Program-made: the position numbers and the translations under genes
Source: CBDUBH01 sp965365345
GTDB taxonomy: Bacteria; Bacteroidota; Ignavibacteria; Ignavibacteriales; SURF-24
Assembly (NCBI GenBank): GCA_965365345.1
Contig: CBDUBH010000011.1
Span: 1-55,272 of the forward strand
Length of the DNA: 55,272 nt
Direction: 5' to 3'
In this document: piece by piece, positions 8,803-17,962 of the stretch
How the letters are laid out: each line of letters opens with the position of its first letter
Position numbering within the stretch: position 1 is the first letter of the stretch
Notes under the pieces: model-generated
Told to the model about the DNA's origin: nothing
Seen by the model: the letters and a program-made list of their open reading frames with translations, nothing else
Databases searched by the model: none

Positions 8803-9099
8803 ATGAAACTTGCCAGCGACATCGAAAAATACTTGACGGAAAATTTTTCTAATTCCGATCATGCAAAACAAATTTTAAATGATCTGGAAATTGAAATTGA
8901 AAAAGAAAGAATAATCCGCTCAATTTTATTCCTTTCAGAAAATGATTACGATGCTTTGGAATTTTGGGTTAAAAGATGTAATAAAGATCATAATGAGGTT
9001 ATAAGATTTGCTGAAAATGATAATCATGAATTAAAGAAATTTGATTTTACGCTTCCGCTTGATGAACAAGTTTCTTATTCATACTGCAAATGGAATTGA
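8803..9099 (+). CDS. Small protein of unknown function downstream of the response regulator
   Basis: 98 residues, acidic, no signal peptide or membrane segment; not recognised. It begins 5 bases after the response regulator stop and ends before the terminator at 9128, so the two form one transcript. The N-terminal helix (MKLASDIEKYLTENF) and the Glu/Lys-rich middle suggest a small helical partner protein. A functional link to the response regulator is inferred only from the tight spacing. Confidence 0.72.
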   Translation: MKLASDIEKYLTENFSNSDHAKQILNDLEIEIEKERIIRSILFLSENDYDALEFWVKRCNKDHNEVIRFAENDNHELKKFDFTLPLDEQVSYSYCKWN

Positions 9100-9127
9100 T
9101 GTTACTTTTTGAAGTTTTAGAAAATAA

Positions 9128-9159
9128 AAAAAGCATTTACAAATCTGTAAATGCTTTTT
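9128..9159. terminator. Bidirectional terminator between convergent genes
   Basis: A perfect 14-bp stem (9128-9141 with 9146-9159, loop AATC) has A-runs on the left arm and T-runs on the right. It separates the plus-strand response regulator unit from the minus-strand MFS gene and can serve both. Confidence 0.9.
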
Positions 9160-9185
9160 CGTTTTAAATGAAATTGAGCTTATTT

Positions 9186-10610
9186 TTATTCAGCTTTTAA
9201 CTTAAATCCTTTTACCATCCAGTTTTTTGAAAGAAGCAAAGCAATTGGACTTATCATCGCAATAAATCCGTAGATCAGCCACATAGTTTCAGAATTGGTT
9301 TGCTGGGCAGGAACTCCATCCGGAACATATTTCATTAAGAACCAGCCGGAATAAAGACTTGTTATAATTTTAGTTAGGAACCATGGGAATTGTCCCAATC
9401 CCATATAAATTCCGGTCATTCCCTTCGGTGCAATTTCTGCAACCCATTGTAAAAATCTCGGCTGCCACATTGCTTCGCCGATCGTCATAATTATCAAATA
9501 AGCAAAAACAGTATAAATGCTTGGTCCCAAAGCCAAAATGAAAGTCGGCGCTGCCATTATAAATGTACCCCAGATCATCATTTTGTAAGTATCGCTTTTT
9601 ATGGTCAACGCTGCAACAATTGGAGCCAAAATGAAAATCAAGATCGGATTGAAGTTTGTGAAAAACTCAAAATTGTTGCTTACAACTCCAGTAAATGCAC
9701 GACTGAAATATACAGGAAGAGTTAACCAATTATGCGCAAACAAAGTTTGAACGGGAATCAAAATAAAAATGAAAAACATAAATCTTAGATCTTTTATCGG
9801 AAAGTTTTTTATATAAAATTTAATTCTTTCCTTTGCTGACATTTCATCTTCTGCTTTTTTATCGGCTTCAATTTTCTCTTTTGTTTCACTGCTTGATTCA
9901 GCAATTGCCTTTTCAACAGTTTTGCGTGTTAGAATAAAAAATACGACAAAAATTCCAACTACTGTTAATCCAACATAAACCCAAAATACTCCGGTTATTC
10001 CAAAACTTTTTCTTATGGGAGGAGAAATTAATCCTGGTAAAAATCCGCCGAGATTCATCAAAGCATATAGCATTGCGTAACCCATTGCGGCAGTTTTTTC
10101 ATTTGTAAATTGTTTTACCGCAGCATAACAAGCAGGCTGATAAATTCCGTAGCCCAAAATAATTCCTACAATTCCGAGCATTGCAACAAGATGAGCAGTT
10201 GACCACATTCCGCTGCCGCCCATTCCGGGACTTAAAGTTAAAAATACTCTACCGATAAGCATTAAAACCAAAGCAGCAAGAAGCGCTTTTCTTACTCCAA
10301 TCCAATCAACAGTTGCGCCCAAGAAAAGCATGCTTAAAGTAATTCCGCCGGTCAAAAATCCAACCATTCTTCCGGCATCAATATCATTAAGTCCGATATT
10401 TTCATTAAAGAAAATTGTTAAAAGTCCAACTACACCAAAATAAGTTAATCCTTCAAGAATGTAAGAAAGATTAATTCCCTGTAAAGCGCGCGAAGCGTGA
10501 AAAAGATCGATGAACGGCTGAGTAATTTCACCAAACGCTGTTGTTAAAACTCCTCGCTGTTCGGAAACTTCCTGAACTTTTTCTTCTTTTAATTCTTCCA
10601 AATCTGCCAT
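9186..10610 (-). CDS. Major facilitator superfamily transporter
   Basis: 474 residues from the ATG at 10610, which has a GGGAG site 7 bases upstream; an in-frame TTG at 10622 is less likely. About 12 hydrophobic segments are seen, with a long charged central loop (KTVEKAIAESSSETKEKIEA) between the two six-helix halves. The loop after helix 2 has a motif-A-like GATVDWIGVRKAL. The soluble N-terminal 20 residues are acidic. The substrate cannot be told from sequence. It is followed toward the right by murB 24 bases away on the same strand. Confidence 0.88.
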   Translation of the reverse strand: MADLEELKEEKVQEVSEQRGVLTTAFGEITQPFIDLFHASRALQGINLSYILEGLTYFGVVGLLTIFFNENIGLNDIDAGRMVGFLTGGITLSMLFLGATVDWIGVRKALLAALVLMLIGRVFLTLSPGMGGSGMWSTAHLVAMLGIVGIILGYGIYQPACYAAVKQFTNEKTAAMGYAMLYALMNLGGFLPGLISPPIRKSFGITGVFWVYVGLTVVGIFVVFFILTRKTVEKAIAESSSETKEKIEADKKAEDEMSAKERIKFYIKNFPIKDLRFMFFIFILIPVQTLFAHNWLTLPVYFSRAFTGVVSNNFEFFTNFNPILIFILAPIVAALTIKSDTYKMMIWGTFIMAAPTFILALGPSIYTVFAYLIIMTIGEAMWQPRFLQWVAEIAPKGMTGIYMGLGQFPWFLTKIITSLYSGWFLMKYVPDGVPAQQTNSETMWLIYGFIAMISPIALLLSKNWMVKGFKLKAE

Positions 10611-10633
10611 ACGAACTCCCAAAAGTTTTGAAG

Positions 10634-11650
10634 TTAAATTATGTTAACTTCCGTTTCAAGGTTAATATTGAATTTATCTTTAATTGATCTCTTAATTTCT
10701 TCTGAAAGATTTTTTATTTCTTCGCCCGTTGCATTTCCATAATTTACCAGAACCAAAGCTTGTTTTTCAAAACTTCCTGTGTTCCCTACTCTTTTTCCGC
10801 GCCAACCGGATTTTTGAATTAACCAGCCTGCGGGAACCTTGATTTTATTGGATGAAACTCCATATCCGATAATATCAGGAAATTCATTTTTCAGATTTTC
10901 AAAATGTTTTTTTTCAATTTCTGGATTTTTGAAGAAGCTTCCGGCGTTGCCATAGATTTCAGGATCCGGTAATTTACTTTGGCGGATTTTTATAACCGCA
11001 TCACGAATATCTTTTATCGAAATTTCCTTTGTGTCAAAATTTTGAATTTCATTTTTAAGCGCAGCATATTCCAAATTTATTTTCGGATTTTTTTGAAGTT
11101 TAAAAGTGACCGAAATAATTACAAATTTTCCTTTCAGTTCACATTTGAAAACACTGTTCCGGTAACCGAAATTACAATCATCCAAATTAAATTTTTCTAT
11201 GCTTTTATTTTGAACATTCAATGCTTCCAACTCATAAAAAACATCTTTAATTTCCGTTCCGTAAGCGCCGATATTTTGTATCGGTGATGCGCCGACAGTT
11301 CCCGGAATCAAAGATAAATTTTCTAATCCGCCGAAATTTTTGTTAACGCAAAATTCAACAAACTCATCCCAAACTTCACCGGAATTTGCTTTTACGAAAA
11401 CGAAATCCTCATTCTGATCAATAATATCAATGCCTTTGATCGAATTTTTAATTACAAGTCCATCAAAATCTTTGGTAAAAAGAATATTGCTTCCGCCGCC
11501 CAAAATTAATTTTTCTTCATTTTTAAAATTCTGAAATTCCAAAATATTTGATAGTTCTTCAACTGATTTTGCTTCAACAAAAAACTTTGCTTTTGCATCA
11601 ATCCCGAATGTATTATATCTTTTTAATGAATGATCTTTTATTATTTCCAT
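10634..11650 (-). CDS. murB: UDP-N-acetylenolpyruvoylglucosamine reductase
   Basis: 338 residues, the length of type I (E. coli-like) MurB. It reduces enolpyruvyl-UDP-GlcNAc to UDP-MurNAc with NADPH and FAD, in peptidoglycan synthesis. Seen: NTFGID at the N-terminus, the FAD-binding LGGGSNILF, SLIPGTVGASPIQNIGAYG, the type I Tyr loop (GYRNSVFK), the catalytic Ser in NAGSFFKNP, and a Glu in LETEVNII at the very C-terminus. The ATG at 11650 gives the expected N-terminus. It lies 24 bases upstream of the MFS gene and 64 bases after comEC. Confidence 0.96.
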   Translation of the reverse strand: MEIIKDHSLKRYNTFGIDAKAKFFVEAKSVEELSNILEFQNFKNEEKLILGGGSNILFTKDFDGLVIKNSIKGIDIIDQNEDFVFVKANSGEVWDEFVEFCVNKNFGGLENLSLIPGTVGASPIQNIGAYGTEIKDVFYELEALNVQNKSIEKFNLDDCNFGYRNSVFKCELKGKFVIISVTFKLQKNPKINLEYAALKNEIQNFDTKEISIKDIRDAVIKIRQSKLPDPEIYGNAGSFFKNPEIEKKHFENLKNEFPDIIGYGVSSNKIKVPAGWLIQKSGWRGKRVGNTGSFEKQALVLVNYGNATGEEIKNLSEEIKRSIKDKFNINLETEVNII

Positions 11651-11714
11651 TTGAACTAAAATCGAATGTTGTTTTGAATTTCAAAAATAAATAAATAAAT
11701 CAGGTAAACCAAAG

Positions 11715-14114
11715 TTATTTGATCTCGCGCCAATTTACTTTTTGAATTTTGTTTCCGTCACTTTCCAAAATTACTGCACCTTCAAGATCCGTTCTGAAAA
11801 TTTCACTGTTTGCAGAATTTAATCTTTCAATAATTTTAGGAGCCGGATGATTGTAACGGTTTTCCACACCTGCGCTAATCAAACTTAATTCGGGCGTAAC
11901 TTTTTCAATGAATTTTTCAGATGTGCTTGTTAAACTTCCATGATGCCCGACTTTCAAAAAATCTGAATTTAAAAAATTTCCGTATCTTTCGATCAAATAT
12001 TTTTCTGCAGGAATTTCTGCATCACCTGTAAAAAGAAAACTTGTTTTACCGTAAACAATTTTTATAATGCCGCTTGAATTATTTCCTTTTAATTCATTTA
12101 TATTTTTATCATTTAGAAAATATAATTTCGCATTACCTATTTGAAAAGTTTTTGAAGTAAAATAGGAATAAGGGACACGTTTTTCGCGCAAATATTTTTC
12201 GAGTTTCAGATCTTTATTTTGACTTGTATCAATTTGAGGTTTGAAAATTCTTTTGATCTTGCCATTATGAATAAGTGAAACAAATCCCGCATAATGATCA
12301 GAATCAACATGCGAAATAAATGCATAATCAATTTTTTTTATATTCAAATAATCAAGTAAAGGAAGAATAATTCTTTCACCGCTATCAATAAATTCCGTAG
12401 CATTTCCGGCATCAATAAGTGCAGTTTGTCCGTTCGGAAATTTTAACAAAATTGCATCACCTTGTCCAACATCAATCGCGGCAACATAAAATAAATTTTC
12501 TTTCAGAATTTCTTCATCATCCAAAGTTACAAAATTTAAAATGTTTATTGTAATCAATAATATCAATGCTATTCTAAAAATTAAATTTTTGGATCTTTCA
12601 AAATAGAAAAAGAAAATAAAGACAAATAAGTAAAATATTGCGGCATCCAAAATTGAAAATTGCCTGATCGTTATATAAGAATATTTTAATCCGCTGAAAA
12701 ATTTCGTAATTGAAAAAATTAGGGCAACTAAAGTTTCATTGAGTGAAATGTATGCTGAAGCGATAAATGGTAAAAACGGATTTAGAATTAATGATAAAAT
12801 TCCAAGCGCAATAATAATGCCGATAACAGGAATGATCAAAACATTAGCCAAAATTGAAACAAGCGAAAGTTTTCCGAAATAATATAAAGTAAACGGAAGT
12901 GTTCCTATTTGTGCAGCTATTGAAACCGTTGCGTAAAGTAAAATTCCTTTTAAATATTTATTTTTTATTTCTAGTTCCTCAATCCTTGAATTTAAAAACG
13001 GAACTATTGCGGCAATTGAAATCACTGCAGCAAATGAAAGTTGAAATCCAGGATTAAAAAGATCGCGCGGATTTATCAGCAAAATTGTAAATCCAGCAAT
13101 TGCAAGTGAGTTGAACACAAAATTTTTGCTGAATTTTCTGTTCAGCAAAAACGCTGTAATCAGCACGATAGCCATGATTGAAGCACGCGTAACCGAAGGT
13201 GCTCCGCCTGTTAGAAGATAAAATATTATAATTACAAAAATTGAAATTACGGAGCGAACAATAACATTAAATCTTCCGGTAAACATTGCAACAATCAATA
13301 AAATTATTGCAACGTGCGTTCCGGAAACCGCGAGAATATGAACAACGCCTGTATTTATAAAATCTGTTTTTGTTTCGTAATCAATTTCGCTTCTGTCTGC
13401 GAGTAAAAGTCCGCGCAAAAATCCCGCTGTTTTCGGCTCGTAAATTTCTTTAATCTTAAAATCAATTTTCTTTTTGATATTAAAAATAAAATTTGAAAAA
13501 CCCGGACTTTCATCAGATAAAATTTGCAGATCTTCAGAATTATACGAAGTAAAAATTCCGGCAATTCCATTTTCATTCAGATAATTCTGATAATCAAATT
13601 CACCCGGATTCCTTTTTTCTTTTCCTTTTGCAAGAGTTCCTTTAAGACTAACAATATTTCCTATTTCGATTTTGTTATATAAAGAATCCAGTTTTGATCT
13701 GTTCTCATCACGAACTCTGCAAAGAAATTTTGTTGTAATTATTTTATTTTCATTTCCATATTTAATCGAATCAACTGAAACTTCAAAACGGATCTCATAT
13801 TCGCGAATGAGACTGATATTGTTGATCTTACCGAATATTTCTGATTTTTTAATGATCGCTTTTTCGAAGGGGTATTTTGTTGCGGAGTGTACGGAAATTT
13901 GAAATAAAAATGCACCTGAATTTAAGAAGATCAATAATACAAAAATGCTTTTTGCAATTTCAGAGAAATTTAACTTCTGCGAAAAAATAAATAACAAAAA
14001 TAAAACAGGAATTGCGATAAGAAAAAATATTTCATTTATCTGAAAAATCTTTTGGAAAATTATTCCGAGAACGAATACTGAAAATATTTTTATTACGGGA
14101 AATTTAAGCATCAA
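11715..14114 (-). CDS. comEC: ComEC/Rec2 family DNA-uptake channel protein
   Basis: 799 residues. It spans the inner membrane and carries single-stranded DNA into the cell in competent bacteria. An N-terminal membrane region with a soluble OB-like domain (DUF4131 type) is followed by the competence domain, marked by GVVHILAVSGTHVAIILL and GAPSVTRASIMA. Several further helices lead to a C-terminal metallo-beta-lactamase-like domain with DVGQGDAILL, FISHVDSDHYAG and LKVGHHGS. It is full length with all three modules. The start overlaps the 3' end of the gene at 14104 by 11 bases. Presence of comEC suggests, but does not prove, natural competence; no other com genes lie in the window. Confidence 0.95.
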   Translation of the reverse strand: MMLKFPVIKIFSVFVLGIIFQKIFQINEIFFLIAIPVLFLLFIFSQKLNFSEIAKSIFVLLIFLNSGAFLFQISVHSATKYPFEKAIIKKSEIFGKINNISLIREYEIRFEVSVDSIKYGNENKIITTKFLCRVRDENRSKLDSLYNKIEIGNIVSLKGTLAKGKEKRNPGEFDYQNYLNENGIAGIFTSYNSEDLQILSDESPGFSNFIFNIKKKIDFKIKEIYEPKTAGFLRGLLLADRSEIDYETKTDFINTGVVHILAVSGTHVAIILLIVAMFTGRFNVIVRSVISIFVIIIFYLLTGGAPSVTRASIMAIVLITAFLLNRKFSKNFVFNSLAIAGFTILLINPRDLFNPGFQLSFAAVISIAAIVPFLNSRIEELEIKNKYLKGILLYATVSIAAQIGTLPFTLYYFGKLSLVSILANVLIIPVIGIIIALGILSLILNPFLPFIASAYISLNETLVALIFSITKFFSGLKYSYITIRQFSILDAAIFYLFVFIFFFYFERSKNLIFRIALILLITINILNFVTLDDEEILKENLFYVAAIDVGQGDAILLKFPNGQTALIDAGNATEFIDSGERIILPLLDYLNIKKIDYAFISHVDSDHYAGFVSLIHNGKIKRIFKPQIDTSQNKDLKLEKYLREKRVPYSYFTSKTFQIGNAKLYFLNDKNINELKGNNSSGIIKIVYGKTSFLFTGDAEIPAEKYLIERYGNFLNSDFLKVGHHGSLTSTSEKFIEKVTPELSLISAGVENRYNHPAPKIIERLNSANSEIFRTDLEGAVILESDGNKIQKVNWREIK

Positions 14115-15024
14115 AATTGTTTTTGTAGGTTTCCAAAATCGCGTGTTTAATATCTTTTAAAGATTTTATTCTTCCGGAAAGAAATTCTGCATCTTTGCCG
14201 GATGTGATCGTCATAGCAGGATTTTTCGTGTGCATTTTTATCGAAGTATCTTCAAAATTTCCATGATCGGAGCAAATTACTAAATTGAATTTTTCTTTAT
14301 TTAAACTTTTCAGAATGTAAAAAAGAAATTCATCTAAAACTTTAACATCGTGATCAAAATATTCCTGAATTCTTCCGTGTCCTAAATGATCAGTTAGAAA
14401 ATATTCAAAAACTGTAAGATCATTATTTTCAGCGATGCGCAATAATCTTTTGGCAGCCGAAACGGGTGAAACTTTTTTAACTTTGTAATTCAATCTTTCT
14501 ACCCAGCGGTGATTATCAATTTCCGCGCTCAATGCTTTTCCTGAATGCAAATCCGCAGCTTTTTTCAATTTCACTCCGCTTAACATACAACAAAGTGAAG
14601 TTGTACTCAATCTTTTTTTACCTGATTTTATATATTCAAAAAAAACTTTCGGATAGGCGTTCAAAAATACTGCGGATTTTTTCAGATCTAAAAATTCCTT
14701 GAAAATATTTTTTTCCCTTATCACCGGAATTAATTCAGAATGCGGAAACGGACCGAAATGCTGACCAATAATTTCCTGCGCATTCACTCCGCAAAAAATG
14801 CTTGTTTGTCCTGTTCCGCTTTGCGGCAAACCTTCAACTCCCATTACTGCATCAACCGGGAAAAGATAAGTTGAACCGGTTTGCAGATTTGGATTTTCCA
14901 AACTTGGCGGCGAATCAAAAAATTCCGAAAAAATTCTGAATTTATATTTGAAAAACGGATTGTAAATTTTATCCGCTTTCCCGATTCCCACTCCATCCAA
15001 AAATATTAAAATTGTTTTATGCAA
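14104..15024 (-). CDS. Alkaline-phosphatase-superfamily metalloenzyme (phosphoglycerate-mutase/phosphopentomutase-like)
   Basis: 306 residues. The N-terminal ILIFLDGVGIGKADKIYNP carries the first metal Asp. SGTGQTSIFCGVNA supplies the probable Thr/Ser nucleophile region. A C-terminal HLGHGR and ICSDHGNFEDTS supply the remaining metal ligands. These are the signature blocks of the iPGM/phosphopentomutase metalloenzyme clan. At 306 residues it is much shorter than iPGM (about 510) and phosphopentomutase (about 390), so it is a distinct subfamily whose substrate is unknown. It overlaps comEC by 11 bases. No signal peptide. Confidence 0.85.
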   Translation of the reverse strand: MHKTILIFLDGVGIGKADKIYNPFFKYKFRIFSEFFDSPPSLENPNLQTGSTYLFPVDAVMGVEGLPQSGTGQTSIFCGVNAQEIIGQHFGPFPHSELIPVIREKNIFKEFLDLKKSAVFLNAYPKVFFEYIKSGKKRLSTTSLCCMLSGVKLKKAADLHSGKALSAEIDNHRWVERLNYKVKKVSPVSAAKRLLRIAENNDLTVFEYFLTDHLGHGRIQEYFDHDVKVLDEFLFYILKSLNKEKFNLVICSDHGNFEDTSIKMHTKNPAMTITSGKDAEFLSGRIKSLKDIKHAILETYKNNFDA

Positions 15025-15140
15025 ATTTTTCTTTAATAGTTTATAGTTATCAGTTCTTAGTTTTCAGTTAAACCAAATAATAGAAATATATTTAAAGATA
15101 AAATTTATAATTATAAAAAGAATTTTTTGTAAAATATTTT

Positions 15141-15168
15141 GTCATTCAGGCAAAGTCCGGGATCCGAC
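15141..15168. repeat. Diverged copy of the GTCATTCCGG...GGAATCAGAC repeat
   Basis: It begins GTCATTCAGG and ends GTCCGGGATCCGAC. The better-preserved element at 43542-43584 begins GTCATTCCGG and ends CCGGAATCAGAC. The likeness at both ends suggests a decayed copy of the same interspersed element. Confidence 0.45.
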
Positions 15169-15347
15169 AAAATAATTATTCAATAAACAATATAATGATC
15201 AGGATTTCTTCTTGCGGGAACTTAATTATATTTTTCGCCGTATGATTCTCAAACTTCCCAATTTGATCTTAGTTTTCTAAAATGACTAATGATTTTAATA
15301 AACTTTGCGGGCTTTAAAACTTATGATCTTTTTCATCTTTTTAGAAT

Positions 15348-15373
15348 AGATTTCTCATTACATTCGAAATGAC
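15348..15373. repeat. AGATTTCTC...GAAATGAC interspersed-repeat fragment
   Basis: It begins AGATTTCTC and ends TTCGAAATGAC. This resembles the intergenic repeat common in Bacteroidota genomes (AGATTTCTC, variable, TTCGAAATGAC). Another AGATTTCTC follows at about 15381. Confidence 0.5.
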
Positions 15374-15417
15374 AAAGCGAAGATTTCTCTCAGCGTAAAA
15401 TGGATTCAAAATTTAAA

Positions 15418-15451
15418 AATCTTTTAATCTTTCTAATCTTTTAATCTTTCT
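15418..15451. repeat. Perfect 17-base tandem duplication crossing the dtd stop codon
   Basis: AATCTTTTAATCTTTCT occurs twice back to back (15418-15434 and 15435-15451). The right unit contains the dtd stop (15441-15443) and the last two codons. Confidence 0.9.
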
Positions 15452-15899
15452 CTTTTGATTCAACTAAAATTGTAACCGGACCGTCATTGATAATTTTCAC
15501 TTTCATCATTGCGGCAAAAATTCCGGATTTAACTTTTTCGCTTCCCAAATTTTCTTTTGCCCGGTCAATAAATTTTTTGTATAGATCTTCGGCTTTTTCA
15601 GGACGCGCGGCATCCTGAAAATTCGGACGGTTTCCTTTTTTTGCATCGCCGTACAAAGTAAATTGCGAAATTACAAGCACTTCGCCATTAATATCTTTTA
15701 AAGATAAATTCATCTTTTCATTTTCATCTTCAAAGATCCGTAAATTACAGCACTTATCGGCAGCAAAATTTACATCATCAATTTCATCATCTAATTTAAT
15801 TCCGAGTAAAATTACAATTCCCTTTGAAATTTCCGCTGAGTAATTTTCTTTTTCAATATAAACTCCACCTTCGGAAACTCTTTGTACTAGTGCTCTCAA
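15441..15899 (-). CDS. dtd: D-aminoacyl-tRNA deacylase
   Basis: 152 residues, typical size. It hydrolyses D-amino acids (and Gly from tRNA-Ala) off mischarged tRNA. The N-terminal MRALVQRVSEGGV, the catalytic SQFTLYGD, and the NDGPVTI motif that recognises the substrate across the dimer are present. The ATG overlaps the prmC stop by four bases, so the two are co-transcribed and likely coupled. The C-terminal tail (ESKEKD) ends inside a 17-base tandem duplication, so the last residues may vary between strains. Confidence 0.96.
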   Translation of the reverse strand: MRALVQRVSEGGVYIEKENYSAEISKGIVILLGIKLDDEIDDVNFAADKCCNLRIFEDENEKMNLSLKDINGEVLVISQFTLYGDAKKGNRPNFQDAARPEKAEDLYKKFIDRAKENLGSEKVKSGIFAAMMKVKIINDGPVTILVESKEKD

Positions 15900-16741
15900 T
15901 TTTTCACTCCGTAAATTACTCTTTCAATATTCAGAAAATCTTTGGCTGTTTTTATTTCATTAAAGTTTTTTTCAATAATTTTTTGAACCGGTTCATGCTG
16001 ATCTTTTCCGATCTCAAAAAAAATCATTCCGCCGCTTTTTAAAATTTGCGAAGATTTTTCAGCGATCAATTTGTAAAAAGTTAATCCGTCATTAAAATCA
16101 GTTACGGCATTTTGCGGTTCAAAATTTAAAATTTCTTTTTGCAAAGTTTTGTATTCATCTTCCGGAACGTAAGGCGGATTTGAAACGATCACATCAAAAT
16201 CTTTTTGAAAATTCTGATTTGAAAAAATATCGTAATGCAAAAATTCAATTTGATTTTCGACTTCATTTAATTTTGCATTTTCTTTTGCAAGTTCGATCGC
16301 TTTTTCATTTATATCAATCGAAATAAATTTTGCTTTTGGAAGATTTTTTGCAAGCGAAACGGGAATATTTCCGGTGCCGGTCCCGATATCAAGAATTTTC
16401 AGATTATTTTCTTTATCAACATTTTTTAAAACAGTTTCAATTAAAATTTCGGTTTCCTGACGCGGAATCAAAGCGTTTTTGTTCACTTTAAATTCAAAAC
16501 CGTAAAATTCAACCGTTCCCAAAATATGCTGAAGCGGTTCAAATTTTGATCTTCTTTTTAAAAATTCGCGGTATAAATCAACCTCATTTGGTTTAAGTGG
16601 TTTATCAAACATCAAATAAAGATCGAGTCTTTTACATTTTAAAATATGAGCGAGCATAATTTCGGCATTTGCGCGCGCTTCTGAAATTCCTTTTCCCTGT
16701 AAAAATTCCGTTGTTAATTTTAAAGATTCTAATACTGTCAT
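15896..16741 (-). CDS. prmC: Peptide chain release factor N5-glutamine methyltransferase
   Basis: 281 residues. It methylates the Gln of the GGQ motif in RF1 and RF2, using SAM. An N-terminal helical domain contains the ISEARANAEIMLAHIL stretch. The Rossmann methyltransferase domain has ILDIGTGTGNIPVSLA and the catalytic VSNPPYVPE. RQETEIL precedes the SAM site as expected. Its start at 16741 faces the GT9 gene at 16910 across 168 bases, which must hold both promoters. It is followed by dtd with a 4-base overlap. Confidence 0.96.
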   Translation of the reverse strand: MTVLESLKLTTEFLQGKGISEARANAEIMLAHILKCKRLDLYLMFDKPLKPNEVDLYREFLKRRSKFEPLQHILGTVEFYGFEFKVNKNALIPRQETEILIETVLKNVDKENNLKILDIGTGTGNIPVSLAKNLPKAKFISIDINEKAIELAKENAKLNEVENQIEFLHYDIFSNQNFQKDFDVIVSNPPYVPEDEYKTLQKEILNFEPQNAVTDFNDGLTFYKLIAEKSSQILKSGGMIFFEIGKDQHEPVQKIIEKNFNEIKTAKDFLNIERVIYGVKN

Positions 16742-16909
16742 TTTTCACTTTTTGTTAAATTCATCACAAAAATACTTAAACCTTAATATAATGTAAATTT
16801 TGAGATGATTTTTGGTATAAAGTTTTTTGATAATTAAAAATTTGAAATTGAAAAAACGGATAATCATTCTTGGTTTGCCATAAACCCTACTTTTACCTAT
16901 TTTTGCGGA

Positions 16910-17962
16910 ATGAAAATTGAAAAAGACAAAATAAAAAAGATTTTATGTATAAAACTTCGCGGAATCGGAGATGTAATTCTTTCTTCGGTAATTTTTGATA
17001 ATTTGAAAAAAGAATTCCCTAACGCGAAAATTGATTATTTGACCGAAAAGCCAAGCAAAATCGCTTTGGAAAAATTACCTTTTTTAAATGAAGTGATAAT
17101 TTTCGATAGAAATTCCTCTGCTTTAGAAAGCGCGAAATTTATATTTAATTTAAGAAGAAAAAAATATGATCTGGTTTTTGATTTTTTTTCAAATCCGCGG
17201 ACCGCTGTTTTAACTTATCTTACCGGAGCCAAATACCGCGCGGGATATCCTTACCGCGGAAGAAAATTTGCATATAATTTGTTTGGTCCTGAAGAACGCG
17301 ATAAATTTCACGCGGCTCAGCTTCATTTGGAGTTTTTGAAAAAATTAGATTTAAGTCACGATTTTACTAGAATGTATTTCGGATTAGGTGAGGATGATTC
17401 AAAATTTGCTGATGAATATTTTAATGAAAAATTTGATAAAAATGATTTTGTTATCGGATTGAGTCCAAGCGGCGGGTGGCAGTCAAAAAAATGTGATCCG
17501 CTAAAATTTGCTGAGATCGGCGATGCTTTGGTTGAAACATACGGAGCAAAACTTTTGCTTTTATGGGGCCCCGGAGATAAAGTTGAAGCGCTCGAAATTT
17601 CAAAAAAGATGAAGCATCAGGTTATACTTGCTCCGCTTACAGATATCAGGAAAATGGGAGCATTGATTTCAAAATGTAAAATGATTGTTGCAAATGACAG
17701 CGGACCAATGCATATTTCAACCGCTTTGGAAATTCCCACTTTAAGTTTGCACGGACCAACAAGTCCATTTTTGCAAGGACCTTTCGGAGAAAAGCACGAA
17801 TGGGTAAGGTTGGATGAACTCGATTGCATCCAGTGTAATTTGCTTGATTGTCCAAAAAATCATGAATGTTTTGTAAATTTACCGCTTCAAAGAGTTTTGC
17901 TGAAAATTGATAGTTTGATAAAAAAGAATAATATTCGGTTACCGGTAAATGAAAAAAGTTGA
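16910..17962 (+). CDS. GT9-family glycosyltransferase (heptosyltransferase-like), first of three
   Basis: 350 residues. GT9 enzymes add heptose or related sugars from ADP-activated donors to the LPS core at the inner face of the inner membrane. The N-terminal ILCIKLRGIGDVILSSVIF is the characteristic acceptor-domain start. The C-terminal domain has VANDSGPMHISTAL and SLHGPTSPFLQGP. A C-terminal cysteine set, DCIQCNLLDCPKNHECF (CX2CX4CX5C), matches that seen in many GT9 proteins. The 3' end overlaps the next GT9 gene by 14 bases. Acceptor and donor cannot be told from sequence. Confidence 0.92.
   Translation: MKIEKDKIKKILCIKLRGIGDVILSSVIFDNLKKEFPNAKIDYLTEKPSKIALEKLPFLNEVIIFDRNSSALESAKFIFNLRRKKYDLVFDFFSNPRTAVLTYLTGAKYRAGYPYRGRKFAYNLFGPEERDKFHAAQLHLEFLKKLDLSHDFTRMYFGLGEDDSKFADEYFNEKFDKNDFVIGLSPSGGWQSKKCDPLKFAEIGDALVETYGAKLLLLWGPGDKVEALEISKKMKHQVILAPLTDIRKMGALISKCKMIVANDSGPMHISTALEIPTLSLHGPTSPFLQGPFGEKHEWVRLDELDCIQCNLLDCPKNHECFVNLPLQRVLLKIDSLIKKNNIRLPVNEKS

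Larger units (their letters stand above)
15025..15440. other. Gene-free interval with repeat-like pieces
   Basis: A 416-base AT-rich stretch between two minus-strand genes. No credible reading frame was found. It contains two diverged intergenic-repeat-like segments (15141-15168 and 15348-15373) and a 17-base tandem duplication that runs into dtd (15418-15451). Confidence 0.6.
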
